NCBI GenBank assembly: GCA_029204225.1 | Contig: CM055111.1 | Coordinates: 15,345,443 to 15,409,442 of the forward strand | DNA length: 64,000 nt | Reading direction: 5' to 3' | Origin: Diphasiastrum complanatum | Lineage: Eukaryota; Streptophyta; Lycopodiopsida; Lycopodiales; Lycopodiaceae | In this document: positions 32,619 to 44,996 of the stretch, piece by piece | Layout: each line of letters opens with the position of its first letter | Numbering within the stretch: position 1 is the first letter of the stretch | Translations under genes and position numbers: made by a program | The notes under the pieces: model-generated | Told to the model about the DNA's origin: nothing | Seen by the model: only the letters and a program-made list of their open reading frames with translations | The model's database searches: none

Positions 32619-33600
32619 TGTGAAAAATAGCCTATTTTGGCAAATCTAGCCATGTAGAACTTTGTAAATATTGTGTATAATTGGGTTCCACACATGGAAG
32701 GCCAAGATGCCACGTGGCAACCCACTCCTAATGTAGGTTAGGTCAATTCAAGAGAGTTGGTTATGTCTATTTGGTGGTCATCCCTACTTTATAGGACCTA
32801 CACCTAAGTTTAAGGTGAAAATTTGACCAACTACCTACCTACCAAGCATAACTCTAGGATCTAGGCTAGGGTTTCATTTTAGGGAAAGAAGAGTGAGTTA
32901 ACTTCCTTATTACATGCTGGAATTCCACCTAAATTCAAGAAGGAAGTCAAATTTGCTATGTATTCCAAGCTCTCATAGTGAGAAGATAGAATATTTTTGG
33001 AGCTCATTGGCAATCTCAAGCTAGTTCACTGTACATTGAGTTTTTGTGATCCAAATGAAACCAAATCAATTGCTACTTGTTTCTCAGGTTGAAGGCCGTA
33101 CAATAGGCTGTGTCTTGCACGTGTGGAATCGGATTTGGGTCTTTGATCTTGTTTATTGATTATCCATACTTGCTATGTGTCAAATTGCTAATCTAGATTA
33201 AGATTTATTGTCTAGTTTTTTGATGCATTGTTAAGCAAGCACATAATCTCTCTTGTGGATCTTCTAAGATCCATTTTTGGTCCTTAAAGTACTATACTCT
33301 CACATATCTAATCCCCAATTATGGTAGAGTTTCAAGGAGATCACTCGTCTATAACCTAAACCTCCTTAAGAAATAGCTTATTTTATATGGGAAGAGTAGC
33401 ATTTTTCTTGTCATTCTCTTGTGAAAGTTCGATATTTAACACATGGGTTGGGATACCTAGCACAATATGATGCTTTTGGATTGGGACCGAGTGAACAAGT
33501 GTCTAATTAATCCTTTAGTATAGTGTGAAGATTTGGTGTAGATTTCAATATAACTTTCTATGGCAATCCTAATGGCCACTCAATAAGTTGGCCGACACCT
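32619..33600 (+). repeat. Possible copia 3' LTR
   Basis: A purine-rich GATTTGAGGAG precedes TGTGAAAAATAGCC at 32619, which would fit a polypurine tract and LTR start. The 3' limit is not defined and I found no second copy in the window. Confidence 0.3.
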
Positions 33601-33834
33601 CTACGTTATTACAGATTGTGCATGATGTGATGGACATCACTCCTAGTAGGCTTTTGGTAATTGAGATCTCACTTTGACAAGAATGTGATCCTAGTGACTT
33701 ATTTCATGCCAACGGTTATTTTTAGGAAAATTGGTCAATGTACTTCTTGACAACGATCCTTCACATGAATTTTCTAATAACTTGGTTAATGTAGATCCTC
33801 CAAGTTGCCACAACAACCAGCAAACATAATATGT

Positions 33835-35590
33835 GATTAGGTTTGTAAAAGGAACAAACAATAAATTTTGGGATCAAGTAGTTCCAAAGTTGGATTTTCA
33901 AATGCAAGATTAATGTGAGGAAAATCTTTCATGCCATGAATCTAGAAAAAAAATATGGTAATCTCAGGTTATGGATGACATTTTGGCAAATCAAACTCAT
34001 TATGGATTGCAAGAGTCGATGGATCCATTTCAATCTACGTAGTAAAGGAATGATCCAAAGTCTCTCTTTTGAAATTCTTCAAGTGGATATGATTTTTATT
34101 GAACATATTATAACTTCCCAAGGATAAAAATATCTTGGCTATTTGATTGGGTTTGGCACATGACACATGATAGGAGAAGTCCAATCACTTTCTTTTATCG
34201 AGATCTCTATTGGCTTATTTCTCTTAGAAGTGTCTATCAAAACAAAAATCACTTTGGTCATATGTGGCATGCATTCAAGGAGGTTTTGCATGCTAAAAAA
34301 ATGTTGTTGGAATACAAGATCCAACAAACCAGATTGAGAATGAGATGGCATGCCAAGTCTATCTTAAATAAATTGCTATTTTGTGATAGTGCGTATACTA
34401 CATATTGGGCACCAAATTTCATTTGACTGTTATGATTCTCCAAGTGCTAGGCATGCAAGTATACATTGTACTTATGATATAGTATGTAGATATCATTATT
34501 GACAAGAGATGAAAACATTCATAGAAAAATATGCTCTCAAATGTAGACAAGGTCAACTTAACAAAGTAGTACACATGTGACATCCATTTAAAGTAAGAGA
34601 TGGCAAAGTATTTCCATGGGGTTTGTACTTGGTCATTCGAGATCTAGTAACGGTAAGCAATGTTATTTGGGTGATGGTAGATCACCTTACAAAATTATCC
34701 CACCCAAAAAATGTGTTAAAGCCACTGAGCTGGCTCAAGTATTTGTTGAGGGATTATTTAGGCTTTATGATTTACCTAAAAATGGAGCGAGTGATCATGC
34801 TAGTCATTTAGCTAGACTTCTATTACTCAAATATTGATGACCACAATGAATCTTTGATGAGTAGATCATCCAAAATTTGATGGTCAAATAGAAAGGAGAA
34901 ATCAAACAATGGAACAAATGCTTATAACATGCATCCATAAGAAATTCAAATGGAAAAAGTGATTTCCAATTATAAAATCTTTCTTTTTATCGGTTATGGG
35001 CATTTTTCCATAAGGTGGATCCCCTTTAAGCTTATGTACGGATTTTAGTCAAGACCATTACTTTTCATTTGAACAACATGAATTAAGTATCATGCATTAG
35101 AGCATCTTCTATAACAACAACAACAACAACAACAAAAAGGCCAAAAAATATTACAACTTGCAAACAAAATTGTTCAAAAAGCCTAGCAGAGAGCCCAACA
35201 TCATGTGAACCTTAAGAAATTTTTTCTCAACAAGTTTAATGAAAGTGATTGAATGTATCTTAATATAACAAAAACATTCATAGGTGATGGTACTAGAATG
35301 CATTACAACTTATCCATGAAGCATTGAGTCATTGATGTGGCTTAAATAAACAGACATAAAAAATTAAATCAAATATAATTTTCATGTAGGTAGACTTAAC
35401 ACATTTGGACTTGAGAAGATACTATATCCAAGTAAACATCAACGAAGGGGTCACTTCATTCTAACTATTGATAACAAAAAATGTCGTTCAAAAAATGCTA
35501 ATTCTTGGGAGCATGTTGATAACTTTGAGAAGAAAAAAATCATTGACTTCCTTTTTGACGACATAAATGTCTTGGCAAAGGGAAGCACAT
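33835..35590 (+). pseudogene. Scrambled Ty3/gypsy remnant (protease, integrase, RT pieces)
   Basis: 33843-33909 reads VKGTNNKFWDQVVPKLDFQM, a protease piece like that in the chromovirus. 34617-34835 contains GFVLGHSRSSNG, YKIIPPKKCVKATELAQVFV and EGLFRLYDLPKNG, the integrase core between its catalytic Asp residues, with one-base shifts. 35385-35460 reads LDLRRYYIQVNINEGV, an RT piece. The RT piece lying downstream of integrase means rearrangement or two fragments. A (CAA)n run sits at about 35115-35140. Confidence 0.62.
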
Positions 35591-38188
35591 TGTCTTTGGC
35601 TAGCTAGGCTAGTTAGTGCCTACCTTGGGATAATTTAAGGCTATGGCTAGCTTATAGGACTTGGTATTAGTCCAAGAATAGGCATGCATGAGGTTGTCAA
35701 TAATCTCATAAGCATTTCTAAAATTATGGTCCAAGGTTAGAACCATGGGGGAGTGCTTGGTATCATCCTGGCAAGCTATCGTTGATCACTTGTGACTTGA
35801 ACTCATGGAGCTCTAGAGACCTTTTAAGTCTAGGTGAGCACTCTCATGCGGAGTGGAATAAGGCATTATTCACATCAATGGCTACTTTTTAGAGGAGGAT
35901 CAAGTGCCAAGTAAACTCGAGTTGAGTGTGAATTTGCTCGTAGCTAGTTGGTGAGTTGCATGTCTTGATTGACTATGTTATGATGATTTTCTAGTTGGTT
36001 CTCCTCATGTCAGATCTTTGGTGGCTTTGAAAGGGACCCACCAACCATTTTTATATGCAATCCATTTTCTCTAGTTTCCTAATTCATGCGTAAGAAGAAG
36101 AAAATTACTATATGCACATGTATGTGTGCGCGCACACATGTGCGTGTGTGAATGGCAAGAATTCTCCTACACCTTGATGGAGATTCAAGAGAACTTTGAT
36201 CCTAGTTGCTCCTAGGTTCCACTCACATGCACATCATAACAAGAAAGTTCCAATTTCCAACAGAGGATGATGGAACTATGGCTCTACAACATCTTCCCCA
36301 ATGGTTGTGTTAGCTTTCTAGACCATTACATGGATGGGAAAGAGAGCAAGGGAATCAAGGGAAAGAGGTAGAAAGAGACGAAAGTGTGCCTTCCTTGGAG
36401 CCACTACACATGTTTGTTACTGGGGCCCCAATCGTCAAAGTTGGTCCAACGACGACCTTAGGGTTGAGTAGGAGGCAACTCAAGGGGACCTCGAACCCCA
36501 CGATGAGCCTATGCACCAAAAGGGCTAATGCAAAGCAAGGCAAGTATGTTGCCATTTGCAATTCTAACCCATAGTGATTCTTGTTCTAATGCCCAATTAG
36601 CACGAGGTTTACCTAACATTGAAAAAGCTTCTCATACATGAAAAGGGCAATGCTATTTTTGTACCCTCAACTTGCACCCTCAACCTTGTCAAAAGCATTT
36701 TCCATTATTCTTAGCCCACTTCTTGAGCACTTTCATGTAACGTTCTTGGTTCTATTCTTCTTGGGCTTAACAAATTGGTTTTCTCTTATGCCTTTGTTAG
36801 ATGAGCCATCTCCAAAGTCCACTGGGGAGAAATGTCCATTTTCACAGGTATCCCCTTGGATTGATCAAATCCAATCAAGTGGGAGCGACTTTTAATTCAT
36901 AAGTGCTCTGGCCCAATGGGTTTCCACTTCAAGACAATTATAGGCACAGTGGGATTTTCTTGCGATCTTCAACAAGCACGCACTATAGTGAGCTTTTTGT
37001 TAGCTTGTCTTCAAACAACTATTCATCATCACATGGGATTCAAAACAAGACACTATGAAGAACATGAGTACCCATGTAAGAATTGACTTTTGAAGAAAAC
37101 GACTCCAAACTAAACCCGTTCTCATGGAGAGTCCCCCTTTGATCTAGGAGCCCATCCTAGGTGCCATGGATGCTCCTTACTAGATTTTTCCATTAAGGTC
37201 TTTGGTGTAGCCAATAGTTTAAATGTAAGGTTCTTAGTTCTTATTGTGCGCACAATCAATTCAGTCGTACATAATGGTGTCATGACATGTTCACGCAAAA
37301 GCCAAACTAGCTTCATAACATATTTATCTATAAGCTAACAAGCTTACATAATATGTCCATCAATGAGCTAGCAAGCTTCAATCATCAAGCACATCACATA
37401 ATCCATACATTGGCATGCTTCATCATACATGATTTATTGAGTATGTGGCTCTTAACCAAACAATATCAAAATCGTTTCATCTTTCACAACGAAAATGCCA
37501 ACTTTATTATGTCTACATGCCCATCACTTAACTTCATTCATCAATTGCACTTACACTTGGGCATGCTTGAGATAAATCACCTGCCATGTGTTATGATAAC
37601 TATGGCTAATTCTTGATGCTTACTCTACCAAGAAAAATGCATGGTAGAGAGACGTTTCAATTTCTAAGGATATTTCTACTTCAAAAATGGCATTCAAGCC
37701 TCTCTCCAAAAAACTTTAGGAAGCGTAGCCTGATTGAATGGATACTTTCACGATCAGACCTATTGCGATTTTTCAAACTCATGAAATTTTGCATGAAGAT
37801 ACTCTTCTTGATGGCCAGTAAGAGGACACATATACTGCAAGCATTAACACAAAACAAAGAATGAGAATCAAGTCACTGGTTTGTTTCCCAGGTTGATCAA
37901 GTGGCTTTCTGAGCTCTCCAAATTCCTCCAGTGTTAGAAGAAAGCTTGTTTAACTGGTTACTGTCAGCTTATCATTCAGTAAGTGTTGTGGACCCTTTTT
38001 TGGGCAATAACCTGCATTCTCTTGGATGAACACGCTCTTTGAAATGGCCCAGTCCAGTATCATGTACTCCTAGAGCATATAAGTCAAAATGGATACATAG
38101 CACTCTTGCCAAAGGACATTTGCAACACTGAATTTTTATTCTTAACATGCTTTGCAAAATATCTCAAGCCTAGGTTGTTTGGAGATAA
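35591..38188. other. Intergenic, downstream of both host genes; nothing recognised
   Basis: AT-rich sequence without credible ORFs or repeats, apart from a short TG/CG-alternating stretch at about 36115-36150 (GTGTGCGCGCACACATGTGC). It should contain the 3' UTR and poly(A) site of the CCCH gene, read leftwards from 38188. Confidence 0.45.
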
Positions 38189-39070
38189 TCAGCCCATTAA
38201 AGCTTTTTTAAGTAAAAATTCTACATTAGAGCGCTTTCTTGCAACCAATGTATCGTTGTTTTCTACTAGGCCCTCAGTTTCACCAGCGCAATGAGCCTTT
38301 CGCATATGCATAGCTGCATCGACATTACCCTGATTAAAGCTACAAGTTTTTCCCAGCTGGTTAAGGTATGTCGTATTTTCACACACAGATGCTTGCAAAA
38401 ATTGTCCAAGTGTAAGGCTACTTCCTTTCCAACCAGTTCCCACTTTACTAACTTCATTAGCTGCTCCAGTCAATCCTTGAGTTAATGTGCTTGCCTCCTG
38501 TTCTGCTTCAGCAGCTGCAAAGACCCGAGCTGCATTTCTTGCTGCCACTAGCAACCTGTCACTGGTTCCTGTACAGTTACCTTGCTCACAACAGGGCTGT
38601 TCTATCCAAGAGCACAATGGTGCAAATTTGCTAGCACTATTCAAAGTAACCCTGGTTCCAGCAGCTATATTTTCTTCATCTGCATTCATTATTTCAAGCA
38701 TTTGGGGTCGTAATGGACTTCTCTTTGTATGTTCTTCAATTTTTTGTTCACTCATTGTGGCTGAATCTTGTGATTTCTCAAGGCTTGGAAAATCAGGAAA
38801 GGAGTGGCAAAGATTATACTGATTGGCCTTACCACCAAAATCAGTATCAGGAATATCCAACTCATAGTTCATGCCAGACTGTTCCAAGTTATCAAACGGG
38901 TCATACGATGGCCAATCTTCAGTCTCTTTATTTAATGGGCTGGTTAATGGGCCTGAAACACCATTTAACCCTGTAGCTTGCTTGTTCTGTACGGTTACTG
39001 GTTCATGCGGTTCTTTCTTCTCAGGTTCTACCCTCTTCATGAGCTTTTCATACTCCTCTTCTGTGATTGG
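38189..39070 (-). CDS. CCCH zinc-finger protein, last exon
   Basis: The acceptor is ACCTGGCAG at 39071, preserving phase 0 from the upstream exon. It encodes PITEEEYEKLMKRVEPEKKE and about 290 further residues to TGA at 38189-38191. The region is hydrophilic, with an acidic segment (DWPSYDPFDNLEQ) and an Ala-rich helix (LLVAARNAARVFAAAEAEQE), and no catalytic domain. It ends FLLKKALMG. The C-terminal domain follows the CCCH fingers as in plant proteins of this type. Low-complexity, family-specific sequence; function by association with the fingers. Confidence 0.75.
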   Translation of the reverse strand, partial: PITEEEYEKLMKRVEPEKKEPHEPVTVQNKQATGLNGVSGPLTSPLNKETEDWPSYDPFDNLEQSGMNYELDIPDTDFGGKANQYNLCHSFPDFPSLEKSQDSATMSEQKIEEHTKRSPLRPQMLEIMNADEENIAAGTRVTLNSASKFAPLCSWIEQPCCEQGNCTGTSDRLLVAARNAARVFAAAEAEQEASTLTQGLTGAANEVSKVGTGWKGSSLTLGQFLQASVCENTTYLNQLGKTCSFNQGNVDAAMHMRKAHCAGETEGLVENNDTLVARKRSNVEFLLKKALMG

Positions 39071-39208
39071 CTGCCAGGTTGCAGGCAAAGTCATGCATAC
39101 AAATGAGAGCTATACTTACAGCTGAATAGTATCTCTGAAATCAAACAATCAGAAATTTCTCTATGATCAATATGATAAAATCCTTTAACAAGACTTGCAA
39201 ATCCTTAC

Positions 39209-39349
39209 CTTGTGGGAAAATCGACAGAATACACCATCTGTACAATAACCTTTAGTGTTGTAGTACTTGCAGGGAAAAACTGAAAGGTCATGTGAATATA
39301 AGCAGTCTTCACCTTTCAAACAGCAATGATTCATATAGAATTTGCATAT
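39209..39349 (-). CDS. CCCH zinc-finger protein, exon with two fingers
   Basis: This 141-nt exon has acceptor TTGGCATGCAG and donor AAG|GTAAGG, phase 0 on both sides. It encodes ICKFYMNHCCLKGEDCLYSH (C-X7-C-X5-C-X3-H) and CKYYNTKGYCTDGVFCRFSH (C-X8-C-X5-C-X3-H), two complete CCCH fingers. Tandem fingers of this class bind single-stranded RNA. This is the diagnostic exon for the gene. Confidence 0.9.
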
Positions 39350-40439
39350 CTGCATGCCAAGGAGATTAAACAGATTAAAATCTAAAAAAGTATGCACACG
39401 TATAAGGAGAGGAAGGATCCTTCTAACCTAAAATATGACATCACAACAGAAAATTAGTGCACGGCTTGAATTTATCAAGCTTCCCTATGAAGTAAAAGAG
39501 AATGTTTCAACAACTGGAATAACCATCTTGAAAGGGTTTCACAAAACATGGGCAACTACACACTCTTATAAGGGCATTACAAACTTCATAGGCTCATTAC
39601 AAAATGTTCTATTTTTAGGCACTTCATAGTTTTTAAAAGATCTAGTCTACATCTTACTCCATAAAGGCATATTTTTTGAAGCTAATGTTGCGAGCTCATA
39701 TCAACCTAACATGAAGTGTGGCATGAAAATGTGAATTTATTTTCATAGAGACAAGATGAGTAGCCTGGACTAGCGAATCCAGCCAGTTGATCAATTTCAA
39801 AATACGAAACAAAATTCTTTAACTTATAACAAGAGAGCATAGTCTAGAGCAAGTTTTAAGTTTTAATATGGAGTACCAACACCCCCATCACTTATAATAC
39901 CTAACAGCTACCGCCCACTTTTTGAAGCAAAAACTTGGAACTGAAACATGGACCAACTAACAAATATCCAGTGAGATCCTGGTGTGGTGGGCTTAAAACA
40001 AGTTCAAAGGGATGAAGGTTTGTGAGAAGGTTCGAAAGTCTGCTAGCCTGTGATGAAGAGTTATTAATAATGTACTCTTCCACCATCAAGCTTTGAATAT
40101 TCAGAAGCTTGTATAGTATTTTTCTTGAAAACATGACAACTGGGCTAATATTTTTGTATTCGAGTGAGGGCTAGAGAGTGGGAGAGGAATGTGTGAGTGA
40201 AAGACAAGTATTTGGTAAGGTACGGCAACAAACAGGTGAAAAGTACTTTTTCTTTCTGATGTTTGCTTTCTTTTTTGTTGAGGTTTGTGGAGTATTTGCC
40301 ACCCTGGGGCCTGTATTAGTATAGCATACTTCAGTCTAGATCAGCATAGTTGGGATCTTAGCTAGCATACACCAGTCTTCACTAGCATACAGCAGTTTTC
40401 AGTGAGTATTGACTTCAATGTCATCAGTGGCATGATTGG

Positions 40440-40800
40440 AATTCAGTTTCTCAGTGTCCCCCAATGATTAATCAGCCTGCAGCATAACTTTCATGGCTTT
40501 AATTCGTCCTCCATAGTAAGAACCTCCCAGGACATGAGTGCAACACAATGCGGGGGTTTGTATCCAATGAGAAAACACAACGTAACTCGTATGTCTCTGA
40601 ATAGGCGCATCTCCCTCTGATCTTGTAGTAGATAGGGCATTTAATGACAAAGTATTCCTTAGACTTAGACTCCACCTCACTCAAGGCTCAATTCTAACAA
40701 GTCCTATCTTTTTGTAGGGTACCCTAGAAGCGTCCAATCTCAGTCGCAAGCTGGTGGGATGAAACTCGGAGCTCGCCCAATATATCGCTCGCAATTTTCT
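40440..40800 (-). mobile_element. LINE 3' fragment in the CCCH intron
   Basis: On the minus strand the sequence reads GELRVSSHQLATEIGRF, then SEVESKSKEYFVIKCPIYYK and IRGR. It aligns with copy A at about 3069-3230 (GQLRVSSHKLAIETGRF ... EEVESEEHFIFRCPVYYEIR). It has stops and the first Cys pair of the motif is lost. It is an old, 5'-truncated relative of the same LINE family. Confidence 0.75.
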
Positions 40801-41852
40801 TTGGCATGAGTGCCATTTTTTTCCTACGTGGATTGATGGCTGCGTACATCATAGTAAAGCTGAGTGGATGGCTGGCCCATGGTAATCAGCCGTGATGAAG
40901 AAGGGTGCCCTCTGTCAGTGAAATGGAATCTGAAAAACAACTCTTCTTCACACTACTCACTATGGTTAGCCCGATGGAAGGCAGGGTGGATCACAGGCTC
41001 AGAAGACCGCATGTAGCAGCGCGCTACTTTTACACATCAATCACTTATACAAACTCATAGCAATGGGAGCGCGGCCCACTGGCCATTCTGAGATCTGGCC
41101 AGCAGCCAATCGCCCACTTCGCATGGGTAAGCACACGTAAATAATACTGATCAGAAGTATTCCATGCTGAATCGCTGTCCAGAGACACAACTCAACATGC
41201 AAGGAAGTATGCCATACCTGTGGATAGGTTTACCGGCTGTACTTGAAACAGTGCCCTCTTGCAGAATCCCCCAGCAAGTATTTAGAAGCCAAAACGCAAT
41301 ACCAATCTATGATAATCATGCCATCTTGTGAGTTTACTCGCTACACAGCATGGCTAGCAGAAGCATTTTATCAGAAGTGAACAGTCATAAAGCCAAACAA
41401 TCAATAACTTCTTACCTTTGATAGTAGTAACCTTCCCACGATAACTCTTCCTATGGTTTTTTCAGGTCTCCTCTCCACCAAGCAGCAATAGTAGCAGTAT
41501 TGAAGCAAGCCAAGAAGGCTAAGGCAAAAAGAGGGAGAGAGCAGGAAGAGTGAAACTTAGGGTTGTAGACATTTTCCCTTTTATAGAAATTTCAGTACTC
41601 CTTAGTGCACCGGGTGCTTAAAGATGCACACCGTTAGATTGAATCCCTATAATGTGCATTGATCACAGCCGTTTGATGAAAACCAAGTTTCCCACCAAAA
41701 GGCTAGAAATTTTAAGAAAAAACTCCTTAGGGGCCATGTTACCAAGTTTAGCAAGGTAAGGCATTTTATGTTGGTTTAGTACCATAAGGTAAAAAAAACA
41801 TTTTATATCGTTTCGAAAGCGAATAAAGTGTAGTAACCATAGAGTAAATCCC

Positions 41853-41854
<2 letters not shown>

Positions 41855-41891
<37 letters not shown>
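41855..41891. repeat. (GA)n microsatellite
   Basis: About 18 GA units in the intron of the CCCH gene. Confidence 0.95.
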
Positions 41892-41895
<4 letters not shown>

Positions 41896-43479
41896 CTTGA
41901 GAAAAGTGCCCTTTCCAACAAAGAATTAATTCCCTATCAAATCGTCACAACCCTTTGTTTAGGGTACTTCCTTTGTGAGAGGTTCTAGGTGCTTTAAAAG
42001 ATAGGATCCAACTCTTTGATGTCCATGTCTTTGTTGTCTTCCTTGATAAGGGATTGAAGTCCTTTAAATCATGAAGTGTTCCCTAAGGTTTTAAATTGAA
42101 GTTAAAGAGCTGCGTAATACTAGTATTCCATCAAAGTGCTTCTTGTATTGTGAACTCCACAAAAACTCTGAGAATTAAGTTCCTCCACAAAGAGACACTA
42201 GCAAGCATCTCCTACAAAGATACTCTCACAAACATCAAAATCATAAGCTGTGGAATCACTCATACGAATCACGTTGACATTGGTCTGCAAGCCCTTACAG
42301 GAACCTTCCGAGAGGTTCCTACTAAGATTAGGGCTAAGATCCCCCAACCTTATCTAGACCAATACAAACATCTAGATGTACTCAATGCCCAAAACCCGTT
42401 CAATGGGGCCATCAATAAAGCACTCACTTAGGTCAGGGACTGACAACGGCCCTCATAATGTACAATATGTAGATGACAACCTCTATGATCATAATAACTT
42501 CCATAAACTACATATCAGTTGACTTACATACGTAATTCCATGATATAATAACACCAAGCTTATCATAGAAAGCGCAATATTACAAATTACCATTTACAGT
42601 CTACTTATTGACACAAAAAATGAAAACATTTGCTCTGTTACGACACTTTTGTTTGAAATGAAAATTGAAAAGTCTTCATACCTCGGATTTTGTCAAAGGG
42701 ACAACATTATGCGAAAATGTGCAACTTTCACCCTGCGCAATCGATCATTCACAATAGCCTCGTAAAAGAAGTGCTATTTTTCTAGAAAAGTTGAAAGTCA
42801 AAAATATTCAAATCTCAAATAAAAAGACAATGTACCAGTTCCTACAAGTCTTCAAAATTGACCAATGTGTCATGTACCCACAATCCACATAGCATTTTGA
42901 GAGCAAAGCAAACAACAAATTAAATTTTGCGAGGCCATAGAACATCCGAATTGCAATAAAACCTCGATAAAAAAACAAGTGAATTCTATGCCAGTCAGAT
43001 GATAGATGTTGATTCTAGAATATGGAAAAAACTCATGCAAATGTGGCTACAAACTTATGAAAAACTAAAGAGACTTCAAGGCTCAAAGAGAGTAAATGGC
43101 GGAGATCCAGAATCCACATCATATTGCAAATAGACAAACAATAGTCTCATCCGCGGGTTCCAACCCTCTAAGATATTGTCAACTCAAATTGATATATCTA
43201 ACTATCCAAAATTCTTGTTAACCTGTCCTTAGCTAGTTCCTTAGCACCTAAGAGGGACCCGTCTTAGACTATTAAGGTTAATAACACCCTAGGACCAACT
43301 TGTGGCTTAAAAGTGTAAATTGATTCTAATTTATTGGAATTCCTTCTCTCACTCCTTCAATGCCATTTGTATTTAGGATTTCCTTCCTAAAAAATGGAGA
43401 GGTAGCAATTGGATGTTGCTCTAAACGCACTTGAAACCTTATCATGTTCAAGTTTACCCCAAAAAACAGAATTGTAATA

Positions 43480-43960
43480 CTCGTTCCAAAGGAAACCTTC
43501 CAAAATTTAACTAAGTAAACCTAATTATGCTCAAAAATGGGTTCTTGTCTACTAGTAACTTGTTCAACTTGCCTAGATATCTGAATACCTCTTTGCCTTT
43601 TTCAATTGCTTGCTTCAAGAACATGCTTTCCATCATGATCAAGTCAACATAAGATCATTGACAATATTGGGATCTCCCGAAAGCACCTTTTTAGTATGTT
43701 AACATTAAACATCAAATGGATCCCAGTTGTGGGAGATAAGTTTAAGTCCTAAGCTAGATCAGCCACCTTGCAGAGAATTTTTATAGGAGCATCAAATTGT
43801 AGAGACTTCTTCTCAATTGGATTTTTCTTCAATAATACAAAATAATGATAAGATTGCAACCTCATGTATGCGTCTCCTCTTCATACTCGCAAAATGAGCG
43901 TCATTTATCATCACCAAATTCTATTTTCTAATGTGCATCAGTTTGCTATGAATCTCTTCG
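43480..43960 (-). pseudogene. Ty3/gypsy integrase C-terminal remnant
   Basis: Minus-strand translation gives KKNPIEKKSLQFDAPIKILC, KVADLA, LNLSPTTGIHLMFNVNILKR and later DHDGKHVLEASN, corresponding to the GPF.I...VGD.AY.L.LP...IHPVFHVS.LK block and following linker. Stops are present. It lies just left of the Penelope-like fragment. Confidence 0.6.
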
Positions 43961-44029
43961 TTAGATTTGAATTCATTTTCAGAGGTCAATAAATTACTTG
44001 GTCAAACTTAGAACAGAAGGCAAACAAAC

Positions 44030-44560
44030 ATTTAAAATCCAAACCAGAAACATTGAAAAACAAATTGCTAGCAAAAATTATGTATGGTCTCATCAATACC
44101 AAGCATTAGTTGCTATCTAGATTTCGAGAGAGCCCATATTCTCATTTTCAGACCTAGTGTTGACCAAAAAGGAAATGACAATTAACGAGAACACATCAAG
44201 AATAAAACAAAAAGAGACGAGCCTAAAACGAATACAATGGACAAGTCCAAACAAGAGTTAACCAAAAAGAGATCGCACCTAACAATCTAGAAACAAAGCT
44301 AGCTACTTAGCCTCCCACAATTTCTTACTTCTATGATTAATCGATTTGAGCATAGAAGAGTTTGAACTTTATCATAAAATTCTCAAGTACGTTTATGGAG
44401 TAACAAACACTTGAACTACTTAACCAGTTCACAAAAGCCTCTACTAATACTTTGGAATGATTCCATGTTCAAGAGAATAAAAAATTTTGGAAGAAATATC
44501 AGGCATCACAATTATGTTCGCATTTTTCTCTTGGATGACCCTTGATGCAACTGATTGGAG
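44030..44560 (-). pseudogene. Decayed second copy of the Penelope-like fragment
   Basis: Reverse-strand NANIIVMPDISSKIFYSLEH then GIIPKY matches NLNIIRMPHISSNISDFVKI then GVITSKFYRF at 11997-12353. The region 44040-44230 matches 11450-11640 at the DNA level. Both the coding end and its downstream sequence are therefore repeated as one unit. Confidence 0.5.
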
Positions 44561-44876
44561 TCAAACTCCTAACCTCAAGGAGAGTAAATGAAGCTTTCAC
44601 CAACACACATATGGGGAGACATGATTAAGATAAAATTCACATATACGTCTGATACATGAAAATTAGAAAACAGATAATTCAATGCACTCTTCCTTGAAAG
44701 GATGCACCCCTTTGACATCTCAGTTTTTCTCAAAGAACTCAAAAACGTCCAAACTCATTATACATGACCGACTACATACAGGAACTTAAAATCAAGTCTA
44801 TTCAATTTGGTGTCCAAAAAAAATATTTGAATTATTACATGGACTTTCCTACGTAGAATGAGGCAAAAAGGTGTAC

Positions 44877-44996
44877 CTGTTTACAGCGGCCCTTCATAAA
44901 AAACTTGCAAATGGGAGCTTCAACAACTTTTATAGGCTTTGACTTTGGTAATTTTGAAATCCTAGGATTTTCGGCACGTTTCCTCAGTTTTGCAGC
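44877..44996 (-). CDS. CCCH zinc-finger protein, exon 3 (start of first finger)
   Basis: This 120-nt exon has acceptor TTCAG and donor CAG|GTACAC, phase 0 on both sides. It encodes AAKLRKRAENPRISKLPKSK, PIKVVEAPIC and KFFMKGRCKQ. The last residues are the first half of a CCCH finger (C-X7-C), which must be completed by another exon. It is rich in Lys/Arg, consistent with nuclear or RNA-binding function. Confidence 0.85.

Larger units (their letters stand above)
39350..44876. other. Transposon-filled interval of the CCCH gene, one small exon not located
   Basis: 5.5 kb separate the exon ending CKFFMKGRCKQ from the two-finger exon. It holds a LINE fragment (40440-40800), a gypsy integrase remnant (43480-43960), a Penelope-like fragment (44030-44560) and a GA microsatellite (41855-41891). 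A short exon supplying the missing C and H of the first finger is expected here. A scan for the reverse complement of an FSHD-type end found none. 41000-43400 shows nothing else recognisable. Confidence 0.55.

Noticed and set aside
39120-39134. 15-nt microexon (AGATACTATTCAGCT) between the two-finger exon and the last exon
   Set aside because: It has good AG and GTAAGT borders but would leave a 49-nt intron, below the usual plant minimum; direct splicing 39209 to 39070 is simpler.
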